Positions 1 through 8,914 are shown, counted from the stretch's first letter. The stretch: 56,129 nt of DNA from an uncultured Pelagibacteraceae bacterium (GCA_902514805.1 CABXSF010000005.1:1-56129); one strand, 5' to 3'. Notes: generated by a model not told the origin, from the letters alone. Made by a program: numbers and translations.

Positions 1-482
1 CAGCTTTTGACAATAACGTTCCTATTTTTTGCCCTGCTTTTACTGACTCTAGCGCTGGATTTGGATTAGTTATGCATCAAGAAAAAAATCCAGAGAAACA
101 CATTACTATAGACTCAATTAGAGAATTTAGAGAATTAACAGAAATTAAAATTAAATCAAAAAATTCTGGTCTATTTATGATAGGGGGAGGTGTTCCAAAA
201 AATTTTATTCAAGACACAGTTATTTGTGCTGAATTATTAGGCAAAGAAGTAGATATGCACAAATATGCAATTCAAATAACAGTAGCAGATTCAAGAGATG
301 GAGCATGTAGTAGTTCTACTCTGAAAGAAGCTAGTTCTTGGGGAAAAGTGGATATTACAAAAGAGCAAATGGTTTTTGCTGAAGCAACCAGTGTACTACC
401 TCTAATTGCTAGTGATGCTTATCACAGAGGAGAGTGGAAAAGTCGAGAAAGAAAGAATTTTACAAAGTTATACCAAAAATGA
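1..482 (+). CDS. Deoxyhypusine-synthase-like protein (possible homospermidine synthase), 3' part
   Basis: The gene enters from the left edge; the reading frame is open from base 3, so the N-terminal part is missing. The visible 159 residues match the C-terminal half of deoxyhypusine synthase (DHS). They include the SWGK motif whose lysine (codon 345-347) corresponds to the catalytic lysine of eukaryotic DHS, followed by an FAEATSVLPLIASDAY segment like the human FPLL region. Bacteria lack eIF5A, and bacterial DHS homologues are thought to transfer the aminobutyl group of spermidine or putrescine to a small amine, giving homospermidine or related polyamines. It overlaps the next gene by 4 bp (ATGA), and both downstream genes make putrescine, which supports a polyamine role. 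The family is clear; the exact substrate is inferred. Confidence 0.85.
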   Translation, partial: AFDNNVPIFCPAFTDSSAGFGLVMHQEKNPEKHITIDSIREFRELTEIKIKSKNSGLFMIGGGVPKNFIQDTVICAELLGKEVDMHKYAIQITVADSRDGACSSSTLKEASSWGKVDITKEQMVFAEATSVLPLIASDAYHRGEWKSRERKNFTKLYQK

Positions 483-1360
483 CGAGAAAAACCAAAATTG
501 GTTTAATTCAACTTAAAATTTCAGAGAACAAAAATTTTAATTTGAAAAACTCTATAAAAAAAATAAGAGAAGCAAAAAAAAAGGGTGCGAAAATAATATG
601 TGTCCCTGAGCTATTTTTATCAAACTATTTTTGTAAAACAGAAAATCATTCAAACTTTAAATTAGCTGAAAAAATTCCCAGCAAAACATCTAAAATTTTT
701 TGTGAACTCGCACGTGAATTAAAGATCATTCTTATAATATCATTATTTGAAAAAAAAATATCTGGAATGTACCACAACACAAATTTAACAATTAACGAGA
801 AGGGTAAAATTGTTTCTAAATATAGAAAAATGCACATTCCTGATGATCCTGGATATTATGAAAAATTTTATTTTACACCTGGAGATCTAGGATTTAAAAA
901 AGTAAAAACAAAGTTTGGAAACATCGGTTCACTTATTTGCTGGGATCAGTGGTTTCCTGAAGCAGCAAGACTTACAACTTTGAAAGGTGCTGAATTAATA
1001 TTTTATCCAACCGCTATTGGGTGGCACCCAAATGAAAAAAAAAGGTACGGTAAATCACAATTAGAGTCCTGGATTACAATTCAAAAGTCCCATGCAATAG
1101 CTAATGGTATTTTTATTGCTGCAATAAATAGAGTCGGAGTTGAAAAAAAAGGTAAACGAAAAATCGAATTTTGGGGTAATTCCTTTGTTGTTGACCCAAG
1201 TGGAAATATTATTTCAAAACTTAACTCTAAGAATGAAGGTATATTAATTTGTGATATTGATTTTAGAAAAGTTGAAAATGTTAGACAACACTGGCCATTT
1301 TTAAGAGATAGAAGAATTGATGCCTACAGGGGGTTGATGAATAATCCAAAAGATGAATAA
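479..1360 (+). CDS. aguB: N-carbamoylputrescine amidase
   Basis: A carbon-nitrogen hydrolase (nitrilase superfamily) of 293 residues that hydrolyses N-carbamoylputrescine to putrescine, CO2 and ammonia. The catalytic triad is visible as Glu44 (CVPELF), Lys117 (YRKMHIPDDP) and Cys154 (SLICWDQWFPE). The WDQWFPEAAR and YRKMHIPDDPGYYEK signatures fit the AguB group rather than general nitrilases. The ATG at 479 was chosen over an in-frame ATG at 434 because it gives the normal family N-terminus (TKIGLIQ) and a 4-bp ATGA overlap with the upstream gene. Agmatine deiminase follows with an 8-bp overlap, so the two sequential enzymes are translationally coupled. Confidence 0.93.
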   Translation: MTRKTKIGLIQLKISENKNFNLKNSIKKIREAKKKGAKIICVPELFLSNYFCKTENHSNFKLAEKIPSKTSKIFCELARELKIILIISLFEKKISGMYHNTNLTINEKGKIVSKYRKMHIPDDPGYYEKFYFTPGDLGFKKVKTKFGNIGSLICWDQWFPEAARLTTLKGAELIFYPTAIGWHPNEKKRYGKSQLESWITIQKSHAIANGIFIAAINRVGVEKKGKRKIEFWGNSFVVDPSGNIISKLNSKNEGILICDIDFRKVENVRQHWPFLRDRRIDAYRGLMNNPKDE

Positions 1361-2423
1361 AAATTTATCCAATCTTGGATATAGAATGCCCGCAGAGTGG
1401 GAAAAACAAGAATCTATTTGGATAACTTGGCCTTATAACAAAAAAGATTGGCCGAACCTTTTCGAAGCTATTCCGAAAAAAGTAGCAGAAATAGTTTCTA
1501 TAATTTCAAAAACACAAAAAGTTAATCTCATTATTAAATTAAATGAAAAAGAAAATAGAATATTACGGATACTTAAATTTTTTAGTGCAAAATTAAGAAA
1601 TATTAGACTACTTAAAATACAAACAGATAGGATATGGATTAGGGATTTTGGCCCCATTTATCTTGTGAATAATAGAACAAAAAGTAAAATTTTTATAAAC
1701 TTCAAGTTTAATGGATGGTCAAAATATAAAAATTTTAAAAAAGATAACAAAGTTAACCTTGTTATTCACAAAAAAACTCAAATAAGAAAAATTGAACCAA
1801 GAATAAAGATTAAAAATAGATATAAAAAAATTATACTTGAGGGTGGAGCTATAGACGTTAATGGTAAAGGTTCTATTATGTTAACTAAAGAATGCTTGCT
1901 AAGCAAAATTCAATTGAGAAATCCAGGAATTAATAAGCTCACATATGAAAGAGTATTGTCAAAGTTACTAAATGTAGATAATTTCATTTGGCTTAATAAA
2001 GGTATTGTCGGAGACGATACTCATGGACATGTTGATGATATAAGTAGGTTTGTTTCAGAGAATACTATTATGACAGCAATCGAAAAAAATAAAAAGGATA
2101 AAAATTACCAAATTTTAAAAAAAAACCTTAAAATTTTAAAAAGTGCAAAAAATTCAAATGGGAAAAAATTTAGAATAATAAAAATACCAATGCCTAAACC
2201 GATATCATTCGATAAAGTTAGAGTACCCGCGAGTTATATGAATTTTTTAATATGCAATAAGATTGTTTTGCTGCCAATTTTTAATGATAAGTGCGATTTA
2301 AAAGTTGTTAAAATATTTAAAAAGTTCTTTAAAAACAAAAAAATTGTTGAGATTGATTGTTCAAAACTTATTTGGGGATTTGGTGCTCTTCATTGCATGA
2401 CCCAACAAGAGCCTAAAGTTTAA
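1353..2423 (+). CDS. aguA: Agmatine deiminase
   Basis: A peptidyl-arginine-deiminase-family enzyme of 356 residues that converts agmatine to N-carbamoylputrescine and ammonia. Family landmarks in order are RMPAEWEKQESIWITWP at the N-terminus, DRIWIRDFGPIY, GDDTHGHVDD and the C-terminal GALHCMTQQEP with the nucleophile Cys348. The insert between residues about 105 and 160 is lysine-rich, as expected from AT-driven codon bias. It is the last gene of the polyamine operon and its product is the substrate of the preceding enzyme. It ends 2 bp from a convergent gene, and a hairpin covers both stop codons. Confidence 0.94.
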   Translation: MNKNLSNLGYRMPAEWEKQESIWITWPYNKKDWPNLFEAIPKKVAEIVSIISKTQKVNLIIKLNEKENRILRILKFFSAKLRNIRLLKIQTDRIWIRDFGPIYLVNNRTKSKIFINFKFNGWSKYKNFKKDNKVNLVIHKKTQIRKIEPRIKIKNRYKKIILEGGAIDVNGKGSIMLTKECLLSKIQLRNPGINKLTYERVLSKLLNVDNFIWLNKGIVGDDTHGHVDDISRFVSENTIMTAIEKNKKDKNYQILKKNLKILKSAKNSNGKKFRIIKIPMPKPISFDKVRVPASYMNFLICNKIVLLPIFNDKCDLKVVKIFKKFFKNKKIVEIDCSKLIWGFGALHCMTQQEPKV

Positions 2424-2436
2424 CCTTAAACAGGCT
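2410..2436. terminator. Hairpin over two convergent stop codons (possible bidirectional terminator)
   Basis: AGCCT (2410-2414) pairs with AGGCT (2432-2436), and GTTTA (2418-2422) with TAAAC (2427-2431), leaving a small loop and an AAA bulge on the 5' side. The loop holds the TAA of aguA and sits against the TAA of the opposite gene. Only short T runs follow on either strand, so efficiency as an intrinsic terminator is doubtful, but the position between convergent genes fits. Confidence 0.4.
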
Positions 2437-2974
2437 TTAAAGTGCCTAATAATAATCTGAAAGGTATTAACAGTATCAAAGCTACAAATATTTTAACCGC
2501 TAAATCTCCTAATGATAAAGTAATCCAAGGAACACCAGTAGCGTAAAAAGAAATTGAAAAAAATAAAAAGGTATCAACTGTAGATCCAATAATAGATGAG
2601 GTTAATGGAGCAATAAACCATTTCTTTTTTCTTAATTTATCGAAAACTTGTACATCTAAAAGTTGGGCAACTAAAAATGCTGATCCTGATCCAATAGCAA
2701 TTCTAACTGATATTAAATCGTCAAAATTAGTTGAAAAAAATAATGTAAAACCAATTCCAATTACAAATCCAAAATATACAATTTTCCTCGCTGCAATCTT
2801 CCCATATGATCTGTTTGCTAAATCTGTAATTAAAAAAGCTATAGGATAACTAAAAGCCCCATAAGTTAGCAGTTGCTCTAAACCGTAATATTTTATTGGA
2901 AATTGAACCAGGTAGTTTGATGCTAAAACCACCAAACCCATAAAAAAAGAAAGGGTTAGAAAAACTTTATTCAT
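2426..2974 (-). CDS. yhhQ: VUT/YhhQ-family membrane protein, probable queuosine precursor transporter
   Basis: A 182-residue integral membrane protein with about six hydrophobic helices. It has the VUT-family pattern of a short N-terminal helix, a GAFSYPIAFLITDLANRSYG segment at the second helix, and a short RKIVYFGF loop. Family members such as E. coli YhhQ take up 7-cyano- or 7-aminomethyl-7-deazaguanine for queuosine in tRNA. Its start overlaps the rpmB stop by 1 bp (TAATG), so it is cotranscribed with ribosomal protein L28. If this genome lacks de novo queuosine synthesis the gene would be a salvage route; that cannot be judged here. Confidence 0.8.
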   Translation of the reverse strand: MNKVFLTLSFFMGLVVLASNYLVQFPIKYYGLEQLLTYGAFSYPIAFLITDLANRSYGKIAARKIVYFGFVIGIGFTLFFSTNFDDLISVRIAIGSGSAFLVAQLLDVQVFDKLRKKKWFIAPLTSSIIGSTVDTFLFFSISFYATGVPWITLSLGDLAVKIFVALILLIPFRLLLGTLKPV

Positions 2975-3255
2975 TATGCGGATTTTTGTAAAATGCTTTT
3001 TTTAACTTTTTTAAGTCTATCTGATAAATATTTTGATTTAACTTCTCTCATAAATTGATCAAAACTACCTTTTTTATCAATAGATCGCATAGCAGAATTT
3101 GACACATTTAGTCGTAAACTTTTGTTTAAAATATCACTTTTAAAATTTACCTTTTTGATACCAGGTAAAAATCTTCTCTTAACTTTATTATTTGCGTGGC
3201 TAACTTTATGACCCTTTAAAGGTCTTTTACCGGTAAGTTCACATTTTTTTGTCAT
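2974..3255 (-). CDS. rpmB: 50S ribosomal protein L28
   Basis: A 93-residue protein beginning MTKKCELTGKRPLKGHKVSH, the typical N-terminus of alphaproteobacterial L28, followed by a basic body (KRRFLPGIKKV, LRLNVSNSAMRSIDKKG). It is a component of the large ribosomal subunit. The length agrees with the family. It heads a two-gene unit with the queuosine transporter, is preceded by a good sigma-70-type promoter, and probably has a very short 5' leader. Confidence 0.96.
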   Translation of the reverse strand: MTKKCELTGKRPLKGHKVSHANNKVKRRFLPGIKKVNFKSDILNKSLRLNVSNSAMRSIDKKGSFDQFMREVKSKYLSDRLKKVKKSILQKSA

Positions 3256-3267
3256 GATGGTTAACGT

Positions 3268-3296
3268 GGTATAAATGTAGTTTTATTGTCAGTCAA
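3268..3296 (-). promoter_or_regulatory. Sigma-70-type promoter of rpmB
   Basis: On the minus strand, TTGACT (3296-3291), a 17-bp spacer and TATACC (3273-3268). A transcription start about 7 bases further on would fall near 3261, only about 5 bases before the rpmB ATG, so the mRNA would be nearly leaderless. Confidence 0.55.
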
Positions 3297-3305
3297 GTCG
3301 ATATT

Positions 3306-4343
3306 TTAAATTTTTCCAATAATATCGCTTAATTTTTTTACATTATTAGTTTCAAAAATATAATTCAACTCATCTGAAATCTTGCTAACAATTTTTGGGC
3401 CCTGAAAAACCATACCTGTATAAAGCTGAACAAACTTTGCCCCGTGTATAAACTTTTGATAAGCTGCCTCACCAGAGTCTACCCCACCTACGCCGATTAT
3501 ATCTATCTTATCATTTAATATTTTATAAAAATTGTATATTAATTTATTGGATATTTCATTCAAAGGTTTTCCTGAAAGTCCTCCTTTTTGAAATTTCTTG
3601 TGATTTTTCAAACTATCGCGATTACCATCTGTCGTGTTAGAAACAATTACGGCTTTAATATCATAATCCAAAATTGTTCTACAGATTTCCTCGACTTTTT
3701 TCTGATTAATATCGGGTGATATTTTAATGGCTATTGGAATATTACTTTTCAATTTTTCTCTTTCGCTATTAATACTTTCCAACAAATTTTTTAATTCTGC
3801 GTTGTTATGAAAGTCTCTTAAATTCTCTGTATTTGGTGATGAAATATTTATTGTAATATAATCAGCAATTTCATGAAATTTCCTAAAACAATTTAAATAA
3901 TCTTCAATTTTGTTTTCTGAGTTCCAATTGGGTCCTATGTTTACTCCGAGCATCCCCAAAGGTTTTTTTTTAATTATTCTCGATCTTACATCATCAGCCC
4001 CATTATTATTGAATCCTAGTCGATTTATTAGAGCACAATCTTCCTCTAGTCTAAAAACACGGGGTTTCGGATTACCGTACTGACTTAAAGGAGTAACAGT
4101 TCCAACTTCTACAAAACCAAAACCAAGTTTAAATAAAGGATTGTAAACTTCTGCATTTTTATCGAATCCAGCAGCTATTCCAATTGGATTGGGAATTTCT
4201 TTTCCAAATAATTGAGTTTTAAAAGCTAATTCATTCTTTTCTTTATCATGCGCAATTAAATTTGTTTTTAGTGCTTTAATTGCAAGATCATGCGCTAACT
4301 CAGGATCTAGCTTGAAAATAAAAGGTCTAATTTTTGAAAACAT
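3306..4343 (-). CDS. pyrD: Dihydroorotate dehydrogenase, class 2 (quinone)
   Basis: A 345-residue flavoenzyme that oxidises dihydroorotate to orotate in pyrimidine synthesis and passes electrons to ubiquinone. The N-terminal segment FIFKLDPELAHDLAIKALK is the membrane-associating extension that defines class 2. The barrel shows NPIGIAAGFDKNAE, FVEVGTVTPLSQYGNPKPR, NISSPNT with the class-2 serine base, and GVGGVDSGEAAYQK for phosphate binding. The start overlaps the lysK stop by 1 bp, so the two are cotranscribed. Nothing unusual is seen. Confidence 0.95.
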   Translation of the reverse strand: MFSKIRPFIFKLDPELAHDLAIKALKTNLIAHDKEKNELAFKTQLFGKEIPNPIGIAAGFDKNAEVYNPLFKLGFGFVEVGTVTPLSQYGNPKPRVFRLEEDCALINRLGFNNNGADDVRSRIIKKKPLGMLGVNIGPNWNSENKIEDYLNCFRKFHEIADYITINISSPNTENLRDFHNNAELKNLLESINSEREKLKSNIPIAIKISPDINQKKVEEICRTILDYDIKAVIVSNTTDGNRDSLKNHKKFQKGGLSGKPLNEISNKLIYNFYKILNDKIDIIGVGGVDSGEAAYQKFIHGAKFVQLYTGMVFQGPKIVSKISDELNYIFETNNVKKLSDIIGKI

Positions 4344-5911
4344 TAATTTATTTTTTCTTTTATTAATTTAATAGTGTTTTTTACACCAAAGAAACTTATA
4401 AAAAAACCTAACCTAGGTCCATTTTCAACTCCAAATACTACTTCGTATATTAATTTGAACCAGTTCCTTAAATTTTCTTTATAACCATTTTCTTTTCCAA
4501 CAGTATAAATATTTGTTTGAATATCTTCTGGTTCAAGGTTATCAGAGGTATTCTCTAACATCTTAATTAGATTTAGTAACGCTTTTTTTTCATCGTTATT
4601 TGGTTTTTTATATTTTTTGTTACTTTTGGCAATGTCGTTAAAATATATTATTGAATACTCAATCAATTTATCAAATATCGGATAATCTTTTTTATTAAGG
4701 TCTTTTGTATATCTCTCGACAAATTTCCACAAAACATCTTTAGAATTAGTATTACTTGTCTCAACTAAATTTAATAGCATTGAATAGCTCATAACTTTGT
4801 TTTCCTTTGGAATATTTCCGTTATGAACATGCCAAACTGGGTTCAATAAAATTTCCTTATTTGATTGATTTTTACTTTTTTCTATACAATCTAAATATTC
4901 ATCGACCGCTTTCGGTACAATTTCTTTATAAAGTTTTTTGGCTCGTTTTGGATTTTGATACATAAACAAAGATAGACTTTCGGGAGAGGCATATTTTAAC
5001 CACTCTTCAATTGTAACACCATTACCTTTAGACTTTGAAATTTTTTCCCCTTTTTCATCTAAAAATAATTCATAAGCAAACCCAGATGGATTTTTTTTAC
5101 CTAAAAGTTTCACAATTTTTGTTGATAGGATTGCACTTTCAATTAAGTCTTTTCCATACATTTCAAAATCAACATCTAAAGCATACCAACGCATTGCCCA
5201 ATCTACTTTCCATTGAAGTTTGCATTTACCATCAAGAATACTCACGTTTAATTTTTCTCCTTTATTATCAAATATTATTGTCGATTTTGATTTATCTATC
5301 TCTAAAACTGGAATTTCCAAAACCTGATTAGTTTTCGGACATATTGGTAAAAAGGGACTATAGGTTTTTTGTCTTTCTTTACCAAGCGTTGGAATTATTA
5401 TGTTCATTATCCCATCATAATTTTCCAGCACTTTTTTAAGAGTTTCATTAAAAAAACCAATTTTATACAACTTTGTGGAGCTTAAAAAATTATATTTAAA
5501 ATTAAATTGATCTAAAAACTTTTTTAACATTTCATTATTATGTTCTCCAAAACTACCGAACTTTTGAAAAGGATCTGGAACAACAGTGAGAGGTTTGTGA
5601 AGATTGTCAATCAAAATTTTTTTATTAGGCACATTATCTGGAACCTTTCTAAGACCATCCATATCATCTGAAAATGTAATAATTTCTTTAGGCAAGTCTG
5701 TTAATAAATTTAATGCATTTACCACCATTGACGTACGTGCCACCTCGCCAAAAGTTCCTATATGTGGCAATCCAGATGGACCATAACCAGTTTGAAGAAC
5801 TATCTTTCCTTTTTTTTCAATTAAAGACTTTCTCTCTTTCAAAATTTTTTTTGCCTCAACGATTGGCCATGAGTTTGACTTTTCAATGTCTTGTTTATTA
5901 ATTTCTTTCAT
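4343..5911 (-). CDS. lysK: Lysyl-tRNA synthetase, class I
   Basis: A 522-residue class I LysRS, the archaeal-type enzyme that replaces class II LysS in most Alphaproteobacteria. The Rossmann HIGH motif appears as HIGT (residues 50-53, within GYGPSGLPHIGTFGEVAR) and the KMSKS motif as KISKS near residue 290. The WAMRWYALDVDFEMYGKDL and SPESLSLFMYQNPKRAKKL segments are family hallmarks. The ATG at 5911 was chosen; the codon before it (5914-5912) is TTG and would add a single residue. It is first in a lysK-pyrD unit, divergent from trkH across an 87-bp gap. Confidence 0.95.
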   Translation of the reverse strand: MKEINKQDIEKSNSWPIVEAKKILKERKSLIEKKGKIVLQTGYGPSGLPHIGTFGEVARTSMVVNALNLLTDLPKEIITFSDDMDGLRKVPDNVPNKKILIDNLHKPLTVVPDPFQKFGSFGEHNNEMLKKFLDQFNFKYNFLSSTKLYKIGFFNETLKKVLENYDGIMNIIIPTLGKERQKTYSPFLPICPKTNQVLEIPVLEIDKSKSTIIFDNKGEKLNVSILDGKCKLQWKVDWAMRWYALDVDFEMYGKDLIESAILSTKIVKLLGKKNPSGFAYELFLDEKGEKISKSKGNGVTIEEWLKYASPESLSLFMYQNPKRAKKLYKEIVPKAVDEYLDCIEKSKNQSNKEILLNPVWHVHNGNIPKENKVMSYSMLLNLVETSNTNSKDVLWKFVERYTKDLNKKDYPIFDKLIEYSIIYFNDIAKSNKKYKKPNNDEKKALLNLIKMLENTSDNLEPEDIQTNIYTVGKENGYKENLRNWFKLIYEVVFGVENGPRLGFFISFFGVKNTIKLIKEKIN

Positions 5912-5938
5912 CAAAAATCGAGTTTATTGTATATTATG

Positions 5939-5966
5939 CTTATATTTAAATTCATATAATGTTGAA
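5939..5966 (-). promoter_or_regulatory. Possible promoter of lysK-pyrD
   Basis: On the minus strand, TTCAAC (5966-5961), a 16-bp spacer and TATAAG (5944-5939), placing a start about 20 bases before the lysK ATG. The surrounding DNA is almost pure A/T, so chance matches are likely. On the plus strand a TATAAT at 5955-5960 could serve trkH, but no convincing -35 accompanies it. Confidence 0.3.
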
Positions 5967-5998
5967 ATTTATTTTCCATAAAATAATGTTCAAATAAA

Positions 5999-7444
5999 AT
6001 GTCCAATTATAAAACAGTTTTTTTTACTTTAGGTGTATTGTTGATTGTATTAGGTTTTTCAATGTTAGCTCCTATTACCGTCCAATTAATTTATAATGAG
6101 TTTAATTCTACCTTTGTAATATCTTCAATAATTACAATTACTTTTGGTATTTTATTTTTTTTAGCAAACATTGATCATAATAGGAGCTTAAGCACCCAAC
6201 AAGCTTTCTTGCTCACTGCATTGTCATGGATTGGGGTTGCAATATTTGGATCTATTCCGTTTATATTTTCAGGTTTAAATTTGTCTATAACAGATGCTTT
6301 TTTTGAGAGTATGTCTGGAATAACAACTACTGGAGCCACAATTATCAATAATTTATCTGAGACTCCTAAGGCAATTTTAAGCTGGAGGGCAATACTTCAA
6401 TGGCTAGGTGGAATTGGTATCATTGTAATGGCAATTACTTTAATGCCTATCATGAATATCGGGGGTATGCAGCTTTTGAAAATTTCAAGTGGAGATAGTT
6501 CGGAAAAAATACTTCCAAAATCAAAGCAAATTTCGCTTAGATTAGTTCTGATCTATTTTTCTTTAACTTTACTTTGTGCATTTTTTTATAAAGTTTGTGG
6601 TATGAATTTCTTTGATAGCTTTACTCACTCAATGACTACTATTGCTACAGGAGGGTTTTCAAATTATAACCAATCAATAGGATTTTTTGAAAGTGCAAAA
6701 ATTGAGTATGTATCTATAGTTTTTATAATTTTAGGTAGTATCCCATTTATATCATATATAAAATTTTTATCTGGTAATAAAAAAATAATATTTAAAGATG
6801 AACAAATTAAATTATTTTTCAAACTAATATTTTTTTCAATTCTTATACTTTTTATTTATTTAGCTATCGTAAATAAAAATATTTTTGAAATTCAATTAAG
6901 ATCAATTATCTTTAATGTTGTTTCAATATTAACAGGGACTGGTTATGTTACTAAAGAATTTGATCAGTGGGGTAATTTTCCTTTAATATTTTTTTTATTA
7001 CTTATGTTTATTGGTGGCTGCGCGGGATCGACCACTTGTGGTATCAAAGTATTTAGAGTTCATATGCTCTTTTTCTTTTTAAAGAATCAATTACTAAAAA
7101 TAATATATCCTAGAGCAATTATAAATTTGAAATATAATAATGATATAGTTCAAGATAAATTAATTGCTTCAATTATATCGTTTATTTATCTTTATATAAT
7201 AATTTTCTTCGTGATATCTGCTTTGTTAACACTTACAGGTTTAAACTTTATTACAGCGGTTTCAGGAGCAGCATCCTCAATATCAAATGTTGGTCCCGGC
7301 TTGGGAAATGAAATCGGGCCTAATAGTAATTATGCAAGTTTGCCATCGGCATCGAAATGGATTTTGTCTGCTGGAATGATCTTAGGTCGTTTAGAAATTT
7401 TTGCAATTTTAGTAATTTTCTTACCGTCATTTTGGAGAAATTAA
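5999..7444 (+). CDS. trkH: Potassium uptake protein TrkH/KtrB family
   Basis: A 481-residue membrane protein and the translocating subunit of a Trk-type K+ (or Na+-coupled K+) transporter. The four pore-loop filters are visible in order: SGITTTGAT, TTIATGGFS, ILTGTGYVT and SISNVGPGLG. The GGIGIIVMAITLMPI helix and the GGCAGSTTCGIKVFR region after the third filter are typical. The NAD-binding regulatory partner TrkA is not in the window. It directly abuts the AmpG-like gene (stop 7444, next start 7445), so it heads a four-gene transcription unit whose other members concern the cell envelope. Confidence 0.93.
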   Translation: MSNYKTVFFTLGVLLIVLGFSMLAPITVQLIYNEFNSTFVISSIITITFGILFFLANIDHNRSLSTQQAFLLTALSWIGVAIFGSIPFIFSGLNLSITDAFFESMSGITTTGATIINNLSETPKAILSWRAILQWLGGIGIIVMAITLMPIMNIGGMQLLKISSGDSSEKILPKSKQISLRLVLIYFSLTLLCAFFYKVCGMNFFDSFTHSMTTIATGGFSNYNQSIGFFESAKIEYVSIVFIILGSIPFISYIKFLSGNKKIIFKDEQIKLFFKLIFFSILILFIYLAIVNKNIFEIQLRSIIFNVVSILTGTGYVTKEFDQWGNFPLIFFLLLMFIGGCAGSTTCGIKVFRVHMLFFFLKNQLLKIIYPRAIINLKYNNDIVQDKLIASIISFIYLYIIIFFVISALLTLTGLNFITAVSGAASSISNVGPGLGNEIGPNSNYASLPSASKWILSAGMILGRLEIFAILVIFLPSFWRN

Positions 7445-8914
7445 TTGACAAATAATTTTTATTACTTCTTTAAAGAAAGGTCATTAAAAATGCTTTTGTT
7501 TGGTTTTTCCTCTGGATTACCAATATTATTAGTGTTCTCAACTTTGTCAGTTTGGTTATCTAGAGCTGGCATAGAAAGAAGTACAATAACTCTATTTAGT
7601 TGGGCAGGTTTCGCATATGCTTTTAAATATCTTTGGTCTCCAATAATAGATAAATTTAGTTTACCAATTTTTAAAAAATTTGGACATAGACGAAGTTGGC
7701 TTTTGTTAGTTCAACTTTTAATTATTTTGTCTTTAATACTAACTTCATTTACTGATCCACAAAAAAATCTCTATACAACTGCTATATTTATTGTTTTTTT
7801 GGCATTTTTTAGCGCATCTCAAGATATCATTATTGATGCATTTAGGATTGAGTCAGTTTCTCAAAGTAAACAGGGATACCTATCCTCCATGTATATTGCA
7901 GGATACAGGATTGGAATGTTGGTAAGTGGGGCTGGTAGTTTATGGTTGGCGTCTTATTTTGGATCAGAAAATTATGATCAAGTTGTGTGGCAGAAAGTTT
8001 ATTGTGTAATGGCTTTATTTATGTCGGTTGGTATATTTGCAAATCTAACCTCAGATGAACCAAAAGTAAAAAAAAATATTTTTAAAAAAACAAATAATCA
8101 TTTGATTTTCTTTTTGTCTATATTGTTTGCTGTTGTAGTTTTCATATATCTTTATTCAAACATAAGTTTCTCTACTGAAGATAATAATTTTTTAGTTTTT
8201 ATACTAACTTGTTTAAAGTTGTTTTTCTGTTTTTTTGTGTCAGGCTTTTTTTTGGTCTTGATGACAAAACTTAAAATAGTTAAGAAAAAAATGATATCTG
8301 AAAGTTATATTGCTCCAGTGAAGAATTTCATAGAAAAATATGGAAGATTTGCTTTAATAATTCTAATGCTTATTTCTCTCTACAGAATTGCTGATGTAGT
8401 TATGGGTGTGATGGCAAACATATTTTATTTAGAAAAAGGCTACTTAATAAAAGATATAGCTACTTACTCGAAGTTTTTTGGGGTTTTTGCAACTATCATT
8501 GGTGGATTGTTAGGAGGTTATTTTGCATCAAAAAAGGGTACAATGGCAGCACTATTCTTAGGCGCCCTAATTGCATCTTTAAGTAACCTATTATTTGCTT
8601 GGTTAGCGACAGTTGATGCAAATATCAATTATTTAATAATGGTAATAACTGCAGACAACATTTCTAGTGGGTTTGCCGGAGCAGCTTTTGTAATTTACTT
8701 ATCAGGATTAACCTCGATAAAATTCACTGCAACTCAATATGCTTTGTTTAGTTCAATCATGTTATTTTTACCTAAGCTTATAGCAGGATATTCTGGTGCA
8801 TGGGTTGACGTTATGGGTTATAGTAATTATTTCATACTTACTGCTTTGTTGGGAATGCCAGTATTATTCTTAATATATTGGATAGGTATAACTGCACCCG
8901 TAAAAGATAAATGA
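7445..8914 (+). CDS. ampG: AmpG-like muropeptide permease (MFS)
   Basis: A 489-residue major-facilitator protein with 12-14 hydrophobic segments. The N-terminus FGFSSGLPILLVFSTLSVWL, the LWSPIIDKF loop and the HRRSWLLLVQ segment are those of AmpG. AmpG imports GlcNAc-anhydro-MurNAc peptides for cell wall recycling. The start is taken as TTG at 7445, immediately after the trkH stop; an ATG at 7490 would remove 15 residues and cut into the conserved N-terminus. The next gene overlaps by 4 bp and encodes an NlpC/P60 peptidase, which fits muropeptide processing. AmpG is the best family match, but the substrate is inferred. Confidence 0.85.
   Translation: MTNNFYYFFKERSLKMLLFGFSSGLPILLVFSTLSVWLSRAGIERSTITLFSWAGFAYAFKYLWSPIIDKFSLPIFKKFGHRRSWLLLVQLLIILSLILTSFTDPQKNLYTTAIFIVFLAFFSASQDIIIDAFRIESVSQSKQGYLSSMYIAGYRIGMLVSGAGSLWLASYFGSENYDQVVWQKVYCVMALFMSVGIFANLTSDEPKVKKNIFKKTNNHLIFFLSILFAVVVFIYLYSNISFSTEDNNFLVFILTCLKLFFCFFVSGFFLVLMTKLKIVKKKMISESYIAPVKNFIEKYGRFALIILMLISLYRIADVVMGVMANIFYLEKGYLIKDIATYSKFFGVFATIIGGLLGGYFASKKGTMAALFLGALIASLSNLLFAWLATVDANINYLIMVITADNISSGFAGAAFVIYLSGLTSIKFTATQYALFSSIMLFLPKLIAGYSGAWVDVMGYSNYFILTALLGMPVLFLIYWIGITAPVKDK

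Noticed and set aside
434..478. In-frame upstream ATG extending aguB by 15 residues
   Set aside because: The extension lies in the end of the preceding gene and has no family counterpart; ATG 479 gives the usual ATGA overlap.
5915..5998. Possible riboswitch or structured RNA in the lysK-trkH divergent gap
   Set aside because: Almost pure A/T with no conserved motif or stable stem that I can recognise; only possible promoter elements.
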